In this document: positions 1 through 8,800 of the stretch, piece by piece
Layout of the letters: every line of letters begins with the position of its first letter
Numbering within the stretch: the first letter of the stretch is position 1
Assembly (NCBI GenBank): GCA_964622315.1
Contig: CAZUOY010000001.1
Coordinates: 1-64,000, forward strand
Length of the DNA stretch: 64,000 nucleotides
Source: JAYFNU01 sp964622315
Lineage (GTDB): Bacteria; Bacillota; Clostridia; Oscillospirales; Ruminococcaceae
Reading direction: 5' to 3'
Translations under genes and position numbers: made by a program
Notes under the pieces: generated by a model
Databases searched by the model: none
What the model was told of the DNA's origin: nothing
The model's input: the letters and a program-made list of their open reading frames with translations, nothing else

Positions 1-3000
1 AGAATCTATATTGAGCCGCTCAACTTAGATGTTTTAAAGCGAATAATTGAAGCTGAGAAGCCCGACGGACTTATCTCCACTATCGGCGGACAGATGGGGC
101 TTACACTCTCTATGCAGCTCGCGAAGGACGGTTTCCTCAGCGAACACGGGGTTCGGCTTCTCGGCGCGTCGCTTGAGACTATTGATAACGCCGAGGACAG
201 GCTTATGTTCAAGCAGACGATGGAGGCTATCGACCAGCCGATAATTCCGTCGGACATTGTGACCGACCTACCCGCTGCCTTATCGCTTGCCAAAAAAATA
301 GGCTATCCCGTAATTGTCCGTCCCGCGTTTACACTCGGAGGCTCCGGCGGAGGAATAGCAAAAAACGAAGCGGAACTAAAGGAAATAGCGAAGGCGGGTC
401 TTGACGAGTCGCCTATTACACAGATACTTGTTGAAAAATGTATAAGCGGCTGGAAAGAGATTGAGTTCGAGGTTATGCGCGACAGCGCAGGCAACGCTAT
501 AGCTATATGCTCTATGGAGAACCTCGACCCTGTCGGAGTGCATACGGGCGACTCGATAGTTGTCGCGCCCGCCGTGACCCTTTCCAACACCGAATATCAA
601 ATGCTGCGTACAGCGGCGCTCAGAATAGTGCAAAAGCTTGAGGTGAACGGCGGCTGCAACGTGCAGTTTGCGCTCTATCCCGAAAGCATGGAGTACGCTG
701 TAATTGAGGTTAATCCCCGTGTTTCGCGTTCCTCCGCGCTCGCTTCTAAGGCGACGGGTTACCCTATAGCGAAGGTTTCCGCACAGATAGCCGTCGGTCT
801 TCACCTCGACGAGATAGAGAACGCAATTACGAAAAAGACCAGTGCCTTCTTTGAGCCGACGATAGACTATATCGTTGTTAAGTTTCCGAAATGGCCGTTC
901 GACAAGTTTGTTGGCGCGAACAGAACTCTGGGCACCCAGATGAAGGCGACGGGCGAGGTTATGTCGATAGGCACTACCTTTGAAAACGCACTTTTGAAGG
1001 CGGTGCGCGGAGCGGAGATTAAGCAGGAGACACTTAATCTTCAAGCTCTGAAGGGGCTTTCAGACAAGGAGATAAAAGAACGTCTTAACACCGTTACCGA
1101 CGAGCGTATCTTTGTCGTTTACGAGGCTTTGCTTCGCAAAATATCGGTGGACGAGGTACATACCGCGACCATGATAGACGAGTGGTTTTTATCGAAGCTT
1201 TTGAACATCGCGGATATGGAGAGAAGACTTGCAAACGAAAAGCTTACGGACGAGCTATACGTTAAAGCAAAAAAGTTCGGCTTCACCGATAAAACGATAA
1301 CGTCGCTTTCAAATCAAAAGATAAAAAAGCACCTATCTGCGGGCTACAAGATGGTTGATACCTGCGCCGCGGAGTTTGAGGCGGCGACACCTTACTTCTA
1401 TTCCTCCTATGCGGGCGAGAATGAGGCGGCGGAGTTTATAGCCGCAAGAAACAGCAAGAAAAAGACTGTTATCGTCTTCGGAAGCGGACCCATAAGGATA
1501 GGGCAGGGCATTGAGTTTGACTATACCTCGGTACACTGCGTCTGGACTCTTAAGGAGCTTGGCTATGAGGTTGTCATGGTTAACAACAACCCCGAAACGG
1601 TTTCCACCGATTTCGACACCTCCGACAGACTTTATTTTGAGCCGCTTTATCCCGAGGACGTGCTGGATATACTCGCGGTGGAAAAGCCGTTCGGTGCGGT
1701 CGTTGCTTTCGGCGGACAGACGGCGATTAACCTTACGAAAACACTTAAGGCAAATAACGTAAAGATTCTCGGTACAAGCGCGGACGCTATAGATGCGGCG
1801 GAGGACAGAGAAAAGTTCGACGCGATTCTGAACGAGCTCGGCATTGCCCGTCCGAAGGGACATATTGTTGCGACTAAGGCGGAGGCGCTTTCAGCGGCGA
1901 ACGACCTTGGCTACCCCGTGTTGGTGCGCCCCTCTTACGTTCTCGGCGGAAAGAATATGATTATTGCTTTCTCAGATGCCGACATAAACGAGTATATGGA
2001 CATAATTCTTGCGTCAAGCGAGGATAACACTATCCTTGTCGATAAGTATCTTTCAGGCACCGAGGTCGAGGTTGACGCTATCTGCGACGGAAAGGATATA
2101 CTCATTCCCGGAATTATGGAGCATATTGAAAGAGCCGGCGTACATTCCGGCGACTCGATAGCGGTCTATCCCGCGTGGAACCTCAACGGACCTGTTACGG
2201 CGCGGCTTACCGAATGTACGAAAAAACTTGCCGTTAGACTCGGAACGCGCGGTCTTATCAATATTCAGTATGTTATTCATAACAACAGCGTATATGTTAT
2301 TGAGGCGAACCCCCGCGCCTCGCGCACTATACCCTACATAAGTAAGGTCACGGGGCTTCCCATAGCGAAGATAGCCACCCGCGCCATGCTCGGCGAAAAG
2401 CTGAGGGATATCGGCTACGGTACAGGGCTATATAAACAGTCAATTCTTTATGCCGCGAAGGTGCCCGTCTTTTCTTTTGAAAAGCTAAAAGGCGTGGACA
2501 GCCATCTCGGACCTGAGATGAAATCCACAGGCGAGGTGCTCGGCATAGGTCGCACGATTGAGGAGGCGCTATATAAGGGACTTGTCGCGGCAAACTATAA
2601 GATAGTTTCAAGCGGCGGAGTCTTTGTGTCGATGTACACCCGCGACAGCCGTGAGGTTATCTCAACCGTTCGTGAGATGAATGCGCTCGGGTTTGATATC
2701 TATGCGCCGAAGGAAACGGCAAAGCTTCTCACCGCGGCGGGAATTGAGAACACCGCCGTCATGGGAAGAAACGAGCGGGAGGAAATCTTCCGTCTGTTGG
2801 ACAGCGGAAAAATCAACTATGTTATCGCCACGAGTGAAAAGGGACAGCTTCCCGACGTGGAGACCGTTATGCTTCGACGTAAAGCGGTTGAATGTCATAT
2901 CGCCTGCCTTTCGAGCATAGATACAGCAAACGCGATAGTTGAGGTCATAAAGAGCGGCTACAGCTGCAAGGTGGTGGAGCTCTTTACGATAGGTATGCTT

Positions 3001-3855
3001 CCGACCGAAAGGAAGAAGCTGTCGTTTATTAAAATGCGTGCTTCGGGCAACGATTACATTTACTTTGACTGCTTCGACCAAACCGTCGAGCACCCAGAAT
3101 CCATTTCGGTCAGTGTATCGAGCCGCCGCAAGGGAATAGGCGGCGACGGGATAGTCCTTATTATGCTGTCAAAGAAAGCTGACATTAAGATGGTTATGTA
3201 TAACGCGGACGGTACGCTCGGCGAGATAGCGGGCAACGCGCTTCGCTGTGTAGCAAAGTACGCTTATGACAGCAGAAGGGTTAAAAAGGAGAGCTTCACC
3301 GTAGATACAGACGCTGGAATTAAGAAGGTAAGCGTTTTTGTACGTGACGGAAAAGCTTACTCCGTTTCGACCGAGATGGGTGCGCCCGATTTTAACGCCG
3401 AGTCGGTTCCCGTTGAGCTTAATTCGCAAAAGAAGGTTATAGATGAGCCGTATACGGTGCTTGACAAGAAGTTCAACATAACCTGCTTGTCTATGGGTAA
3501 CCCTCACTGTGTTATCTTTGTGGACGACGTGGATGCGCTCGACCTTGAGAAGTACGGACCTTTGTTGGAGAACGCGCCGATATTTAAGAACAGAGCGAAC
3601 ATCTCCTTCGCGCGTTTCATAGACAAGGCAAACTACAAGGTGCGCTTTTATGAGCGCGGAATAGGCGAAACGTGGGCGTGCGGAACGGGAGCGTGCGCGG
3701 TTGCGTCGGCGGCGATAGAGCAGGGTATGAGCGATATGAACTCGGATATAGTCGTACATATGCGCGGCGGCAATCTCGTAATTAACAGACGTGAGAACGG
3801 GCTTACAATGACCGGTGACGCGCAGAAGGATTTTGAGGGAATAATCGAGGTTTAG
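1..3855 (+). CDS. carB: Carbamoyl-phosphate synthase large subunit fused to a diaminopimelate epimerase-like domain (5' end cut off)
   Basis: The reading frame is open from base 1, so the true start lies upstream; about 60 CarB residues are missing. Counting from the first visible codon, residues 1-1000 are CarB: a first ATP-grasp half (EVNPRVSRSSAL near 238), a second synthetase half starting near 490 (FGSGPIRIGQG), its ATP-grasp signature EANPRASR near 770, and a C-terminal MGS-like allosteric domain near 870-1000. CarB makes carbamoyl phosphate for pyrimidine and arginine synthesis. Without a stop or a new ribosome binding site the frame runs on into about 280 residues of DapF type (RASGND near 1012, MGNPHC, YERGIGETWACGTGACA), the family that interconverts LL- and meso-diaminopimelate. 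The first catalytic Cys is Ala here (codon 3229-3231); the second Cys (3679-3681) is kept. The CarB call is certain, the fusion is seen directly, and epimerase activity is doubtful. Confidence 0.93.
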   Translation, partial: RIYIEPLNLDVLKRIIEAEKPDGLISTIGGQMGLTLSMQLAKDGFLSEHGVRLLGASLETIDNAEDRLMFKQTMEAIDQPIIPSDIVTDLPAALSLAKKIGYPVIVRPAFTLGGSGGGIAKNEAELKEIAKAGLDESPITQILVEKCISGWKEIEFEVMRDSAGNAIAICSMENLDPVGVHTGDSIVVAPAVTLSNTEYQMLRTAALRIVQKLEVNGGCNVQFALYPESMEYAVIEVNPRVSRSSALASKATGYPIAKVSAQIAVGLHLDEIENAITKKTSAFFEPTIDYIVVKFPKWPFDKFVGANRTLGTQMKATGEVMSIGTTFENALLKAVRGAEIKQETLNLQALKGLSDKEIKERLNTVTDERIFVVYEALLRKISVDEVHTATMIDEWFLSKLLNIADMERRLANEKLTDELYVKAKKFGFTDKTITSLSNQKIKKHLSAGYKMVDTCAAEFEAATPYFYSSYAGENEAAEFIAARNSKKKTVIVFGSGPIRIGQGIEFDYTSVHCVWTLKELGYEVVMVNNNPETVSTDFDTSDRLYFEPLYPEDVLDILAVEKPFGAVVAFGGQTAINLTKTLKANNVKILGTSADAIDAAEDREKFDAILNELGIARPKGHIVATKAEALSAANDLGYPVLVRPSYVLGGKNMIIAFSDADINEYMDIILASSEDNTILVDKYLSGTEVEVDAICDGKDILIPGIMEHIERAGVHSGDSIAVYPAWNLNGPVTARLTECTKKLAVRLGTRGLINIQYVIHNNSVYVIEANPRASRTIPYISKVTGLPIAKIATRAMLGEKLRDIGYGTGLYKQSILYAAKVPVFSFEKLKGVDSHLGPEMKSTGEVLGIGRTIEEALYKGLVAANYKIVSSGGVFVSMYTRDSREVISTVREMNALGFDIYAPKETAKLLTAAGIENTAVMGRNEREEIFRLLDSGKINYVIATSEKGQLPDVETVMLRRKAVECHIACLSSIDTANAIVEVIKSGYSCKVVELFTIGMLPTERKKLSFIKMRASGNDYIYFDCFDQTVEHPESISVSVSSRRKGIGGDGIVLIMLSKKADIKMVMYNADGTLGEIAGNALRCVAKYAYDSRRVKKESFTVDTDAGIKKVSVFVRDGKAYSVSTEMGAPDFNAESVPVELNSQKKVIDEPYTVLDKKFNITCLSMGNPHCVIFVDDVDALDLEKYGPLLENAPIFKNRANISFARFIDKANYKVRFYERGIGETWACGTGACAVASAAIEQGMSDMNSDIVVHMRGGNLVINRRENGLTMTGDAQKDFEGIIEV

Positions 3856-3870
3856 CGTTGTCGAATTATA

Positions 3871-3899
3871 TTGACATTTGTCATATTTTGCGATACATT
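3871..3899 (+). promoter_or_regulatory. Sigma-A-type promoter for the 3931 gene
   Basis: TTGACA at 3871-3876, a 17-nt spacer and TACATT at 3894-3899. It lies between the carB-dapF stop and the TTG start at 3931, so the membrane protein gene has its own promoter. Confidence 0.7.
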
Positions 3900-3930
3900 A
3901 TTAATACAAATTTATGGAGGTACAGCTAAA

Positions 3931-4842
3931 TTGGTAAAGTATATTTACGACAAGGTATTCACAATTCTCGGCGAGAAGCCCTTTAAACTTTGGGGTATGT
4001 CGCTTCTCGCTTCGCTTCTTTCGTTACTCGCCTGCCTTCTTTGCGGCGTTGTTCCGATTGCGGCGCTTGCGGTCAGCGCAATTATCGAGCTTGGCATGGC
4101 AATGATTTTCCTCGCGGGCTATCGCGGCAAGAACTTCGATTCCGAAGACCTCTTTGTAGGCTTCAAGGATTTCTGGCGTTGCGCCGGCGGTATGCTTTGG
4201 ATGGCTCTTTGGATATTCATTTGGGGACTTATTCCCGTAGTCGGACCTATTTTTGCAATAATTAAAGCTTACAGCTATCGCTTCACTCCTTACATACTTG
4301 CGACAAACAAGGACGTAACGGCTATGCAGGCGCTTAAGCTCTCGATGGCAAAGACCGAAGGCTTCAAGGGTAAGATGTTCGGTGCTGACATCATTCTTAT
4401 TGCGGTTATATTTGTTATTTCCCTGGCTTATACATTATTCCTCGGCGGTTCGATGGATTATTCCGCTACAGCGGCTGCCAAGGCAGTATGCGGCATTTTC
4501 GCTTTCCTTTTCGGTCTGATTCAAACCGTCGCTTCTGTAGTGCTCCCCCTTATCTTCGGACTTCTCAGCGCGGCTTTCTACGATGAGACTGAGCAGGGCT
4601 TCAACCCCCAGAAGTATATGAATTACCAGTATGAGAAGCAGATGATTAAGCAGCAGCAGATGCAGGCTAAGATGGCGGCTCAGCAGGCTCAGATGCTTCA
4701 GTATCAGCAGCAGCAAGCGCAGATGGCGGCTATGCAGCAAGCACAGATGGCGGCAATGCAGCAGCAAGCGCAGGCGCAAGCTCAGCTCCAGCAAACACCT
4801 CCTCCCGCGCCGGCGGCACCCAAGACTCCCAAAAAGAAATAA
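3931..4842 (+). CDS. DUF975-like integral membrane protein with Gln/Met/Ala-rich tail
   Basis: 303 residues. The TTG at 3931 is chosen because GGAGGT (3916-3921) sits 9 nt upstream, and any earlier start would fall inside the promoter. Several hydrophobic segments (about residues 20-60, 85-110, 150-175 and 185-220) surround a central stretch (YSYRFTPYILATN, then MQALKLSMAKTEGFKG) that resembles the DUF975 membrane family, whose function is unknown. The last 85 residues are low-complexity, dominated by Q, A and M with short tandem repeats, and end in a basic PKTPKKK; this tail is probably cytoplasmic. The gene is monocistronic, between its own promoter and the terminator at 4864. Family assignment is from memory of the motif, so moderate. 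Confidence 0.65.
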   Translation: MVKYIYDKVFTILGEKPFKLWGMSLLASLLSLLACLLCGVVPIAALAVSAIIELGMAMIFLAGYRGKNFDSEDLFVGFKDFWRCAGGMLWMALWIFIWGLIPVVGPIFAIIKAYSYRFTPYILATNKDVTAMQALKLSMAKTEGFKGKMFGADIILIAVIFVISLAYTLFLGGSMDYSATAAAKAVCGIFAFLFGLIQTVASVVLPLIFGLLSAAFYDETEQGFNPQKYMNYQYEKQMIKQQQMQAKMAAQQAQMLQYQQQQAQMAAMQQAQMAAMQQQAQAQAQLQQTPPPAPAAPKTPKKK

Positions 4843-4863
4843 CTTATTAGTTATTATAAAAAT

Positions 4864-4890
4864 AACAGCTCCCCGAAACGGGGAGCTGTT
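4864..4890. terminator. Bidirectional intrinsic terminator
   Basis: AACAGCTCCCCG and CGGGGAGCTGTT form a 12-bp stem with an AAA loop, followed by a T-rich tract. It sits between convergent genes ending at 4842 and 4897 and probably serves both. Confidence 0.85.
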
Positions 4891-4896
4891 TCTTTC

Positions 4897-5680
4897 TTAT
4901 TGAGGAAGTATCAATTCGCAGGGGAGCGGTTCTTTGAAGCTTTCGTTATCTTTTGCCGTAACGGCGTCGAAGCAAGCACGTCCAAGCCTTTTTGCGGGGT
5001 AATCGGCTGTGATAAACTCCGTTTCGCCTGTGCTTTCGCCGAGGCTTCCGAAGCCGGCTACGGTTAGCTTTGCCAACTCCTCGCGGCTTGAAGCCTTAAT
5101 TGTGTCGTAAAGCCCGCGCGCCATCTCGGTGGTGGCGCAGACTATTGCCTCGGGAACCGGCAGNNNNNNNNNNNNNNNNNNNNNNCACGTTTACGCCGTC
5201 CTCATAGCGGTTGTTGCCTTTAATTATATCTGTGTGGTCGAACTTCATTTCAAATTCGATAAGCGTATCAATGAAGGCGTTAAGCTTTTCTCGGTTCTCT
5301 TTGTCGTAAAACGGCCCGGTGAGAAAGTTGAGGTCGCAAAGACCCATATCATTAATCAGGTATTCGGTTATTTTACGTATACCCGAATCAATATTCGCGC
5401 CGATATAGTCGCAGGGTGAAAAGTGAACACCTGAGGTGACCAGCGCGGTGCCGCTGCTTTTTGCCGAACGCACAAGCGCTTCAAGCGCGATAATATCCGT
5501 GTCGCCATCGAGAAAAAGGATAATTCCGTCGTAGCCCTCGGTGCTGGAGGGAAGGGGAGGACAATCGAAAACGCTGAGTGTGTCGCCGTTTTCGCTCGCT
5601 CCGTCACGCGCACCTTGTGTAAAAAGCTTCTTCGCTTCATCTGACCAATAGGAGTTGTATAACGCTATTTTCTTATTCAT
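4897..5680 (-). CDS. Stand-alone periplasmic-binding-protein-like (LacI/PBP1-type) ligand-binding domain, split by an assembly gap
   Basis: The N-terminal part (5680 back to the gap) reads MNKKIALYNSYWSDEAKK, and the part beyond the gap resumes with LPVPEAIVCATTEMARGLYD, the usual LacI-type turn before the last sugar-binding lobe. The two parts are in different frames only because the 22 N are a placeholder, so I treat this as one gene of about 260 residues and not a pseudogene. It has no helix-turn-helix, signal peptide, membrane segment or output domain. Its opening closely resembles that of the PBP1-GGDEF protein at 61199-63094 (IAIFVSHWSEEQAKY). It is divergent from the giant GGDEF/EAL gene at 5864, so it may be a cytoplasmic ligand sensor feeding c-di-GMP signalling; that link is inference. 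Confidence 0.75.
5164..5185. other. Assembly gap (22 N) inside the PBP1-like gene
   Basis: The run of N breaks the reading frame of the 4897-5680 gene; the protein motifs on both sides belong to the same fold, so true missing length is unknown. Confidence 0.95.
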
Positions 5681-5721
5681 TCTAAACGTCCCAAATCGTT
5701 ATTTTCGCCGTAATATGTTAT

Positions 5722-5730
5722 ATTGTAGCA
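5722..5730 (-). promoter_or_regulatory. Extended -10 promoter for the PBP1-like gene
   Basis: On the minus strand TGC-TACAAT (TACAAT at 5722-5727) is an extended -10 element about 40 bp upstream of the ATG at 5680. No good -35 is evident, which fits the extended -10 class. Confidence 0.5.
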
Positions 5731-5797
5731 TAATATTTGCTTCATTTAAATATCAAATGGTCTAAAACAGTGTCTTATTATTTAGCTAACAGCACAA

Positions 5798-5826
5798 TTG
5801 TAAAAGGTTTTTTATAGATATATAAT
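5798..5826 (+). promoter_or_regulatory. Promoter for the giant GGDEF/EAL gene
   Basis: TTGTAA at 5798-5803, a 17-nt spacer and a perfect TATAAT at 5821-5826, about 30 bp before the start codon region. Confidence 0.75.
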
Positions 5827-5863
5827 AAATGTAAGTAGTTTCTTAACGGAAGGCGTGTTGCGT

Positions 5864-8800
5864 TTGAAAGGTAAGAAAACGAAGACAAGGCTTCTGCTTA
5901 CCGCGGTTTGCGCGGCAAGCCTTTTTGTGTTGAACGGCTTTGCTTATGCAGACACAGGCTTGGGCTCTGAAAATGTACTTAGCGGCTCTGCGCTTAACGT
6001 TTTTGTAATCGGTGCCTTCGGCTTTGCCGTTATTGCCGTTGTCGCAATTATTGTAAGCTTAAACAGGAGTAAAAGCATAACTACGCTTGCTGAACGCGAA
6101 AGCCTAAACAGCTTTATTCGCGATTATAAGGATATCTTCGTTTTGGAGTATGACGCCGACACAAAGAAGCGCGTTTACGTTGACGAGAGAATAAAGGAGA
6201 ACTTTAGCGGGCGATACGACCAAGCAAAGCTGAAGATAGAGGACGTCTGGAAAAAAAGCGGAACTATCAGCAAGGAAGATTATGAACCGTTCAGCGAATA
6301 CATGGAGACGGTAACGAAGAAGGCGCCCGAGACGCTTAACCCGAAAAGGGACGCGCACTATCTGCGGCTGAAGAACACAGACGGAGTTGAGGCGTGGTAC
6401 AGAGCTGAGGCTATGCTTGCCGAGAACTACAAGGACGGCAAGGACAGGATAATTATCTCGCTAATTAATGTTGACGACGACATTAAACAGCGCGAACAGC
6501 TTCGCCATCAAGCGGAGTATGATTCGGTTGCGGGAATATATAATAAAAGCACCTTTTTTAAAAAAACACAGGAGTTACTTTCCTCGGGCGAGCGCGAGTA
6601 TACTCTTATTCGTTGGGACATAGACAGGTTTAAGGTTTTCAATGACCTGTTCGGCGTTGAGACTGGCGACTGGCTTTTGAGAACAATAGGTGAGGAGCTT
6701 AAACGGTTTGTTCAGCCGAGTGCAACATACGGATATCTCGGTTCAGACCACTTTGCCATGTGCATACCTGACGATGAACTCGATGTCACCACAATGATAA
6801 ACAATATCTGCGTTTTTCTGCGCAGCTTGCCCTACAACTTCAATATTCAGCCCCGCTTCGGAATTTACGAAATAAAGGATAGAAGTCTTTCAATAGAAAT
6901 AATGTGCGACCGCGTTCTGCTTGCCCTTCGTTCCATAAAGGGAAGTTATCAAAAGCGGTATGCTTATTATGACGAGCGGCTGCGCCGTGAAATGCTCTTT
7001 GAGCAGCAGATAGTTAATGAGATGAGCACGGCGCTTGAGGAAAAGCAGTTTCAAATCTACCTTCAGCCTCAATACCGTCACAGCACCGGCAAGATAGTAA
7101 GCGCCGAGGCGCTTGTTCGTTGGACTCACCCGACGCTCGGCGCGATTTCACCGTCGCGCTTTATTCCGCTGTTTGAAAAGAACGGCTTTATCTCCCAGAT
7201 GGACAGGTATGTCTGGGAGGAGGCGTGCAAATGCATGCAGCGCTGGATGAAAGAGAAGAAGCACGCGGTTTCGCTTTCGGTATCGGTCAATATCTCGCGC
7301 ATGGATATATATGACACCGAGCTTTGCAACACCCTTGAGGAGATGGTGAAAAGCTATGGCATTCCGCCGTCAATGCTAAAGCTTGAGATAACCGAATCGG
7401 CTTACGTCGAAAACCCTGTACAGCTAATAGATGTAGTAAACAAGCTTAAGAAGCGCGGCTTTACAATTCAAATGGACGACTTCGGAAGCGGCTATTCTTC
7501 GCTGAACACGCTAAAAGACGTTCCCGTCGATGTAATTAAGCTTGATTTAAAATTCCTTTCGGGCGAAGACAATTCGGGCAAGGGCGGAGCAATTCTTAAT
7601 TCAGTCGTCAGAATGGCGCAGTGGCTTAATCTTGAGGTAATAGCCGAGGGCGTGGAAACGATAAAGCAGGCTAACTATCTTCAAAGCATAGGCTGTGACC
7701 TTGTTCAGGGTTATCTATATTCGAAACCCGTTAAGATAGAAGAATTCGAAAAGATGCTGGAAAGCGAAGGGGCAAGCACAAAGAACGAGTGGACGGGAAT
7801 GGATACGATAATCAATTCCAACGAGTTCTGGAACCCGAACGCACAGATTTCGCTTATCTTCCAAAGCTTTCTCAACGGTGCGGCGATAATCGAGCAGTCC
7901 GGCGAGTTGTTCGAGGTTACAAGAAGGAACACTCAGTTCTGCGAGGTAGTGGACGTTTCCGAGGAGATGCTGAAAAAGTACAGCACCCGTCTTATGGACG
8001 TGGTGTATCCAGAGGACAAAGCTAAAATCATTGATTTCTTCGCAGAGGCAGTAAAAACGCAGGCGGAATCGGTCTGCGAATGTCGCTTTACTTTGCCTGA
8101 AACGCCGGACGACATACGTTACTTGCGCCTTCACACACGTCTTATTGCGCGCAGCGAAACTCGCAACGTGTTCTACCTTTCGGTAGATAATGTTACTCGC
8201 GAGGAGCTTCAGGAGAAGGTGAACGCTGAGCAAGCAGAGGCGCTAAAGAAGCACGCTCAGTTTATCCAAACTGTTTACAGCTCGGTGCCTTACGGTGTCG
8301 CGCAGTATACCTGCGACGATAACCCAATCTGCGTTGACTGCAACGAGGCATGTTACAGGGTAATGGGTTATGAGAACGCTATGGATTATAAGAAAGCCAT
8401 AGCAGTCAGCGGCGGCGAAAACGTGGCAATAGACGAAGACAAGTACATAATAGACGATGCCTTCAGGTTATGCCGTGAAACGGGCGAACAGCAGGATATC
8501 CGCTTTAGAATAAGAACGCTTAAGGGCGATATCCACTTTATCCGCGCTATGCTGAGTATTATTGAAATGCCGGACGAGACAAAGTATTTCCAGTTCGTTT
8601 ATGCCGACATTACCGACCAGGTGCTTGCGGAGCAGGAGCGAAACGCATATCAATACAGCTATCTTCTGCTGTCCGTTTTCGATGATATTAATCAGGTTAA
8701 CTTTTACGACGACACAATTACCTTCATTTCAACGCGTAGCGCAAAGAGCAGCGCCTCGGCTTGTCACGGAATAAGGGACACACTTAACAGCTGGATAAGC

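Noticed and set aside
376..1044. Long minus-strand open frame inside carB
   Set aside because: It lies wholly inside a conserved coding gene, has no recognisable domain, and reads as basic, low-information sequence typical of antisense frames.
2994..3855. Separate dapF gene starting inside the carB frame
   Set aside because: The only ATG near the junction (2994) has no ribosome binding site and the frame is continuous, so a fusion is the simpler reading.
3871..3930. Longer N-terminus for the DUF975-like protein
   Set aside because: The upstream start would begin in the -35 element. TTG 3931 has an ideal GGAGGT.
4897..5680. Frameshifted pseudogene
   Set aside because: The frame change coincides with a run of N. 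The motifs on both sides belong to one intact fold, so it is an assembly gap.
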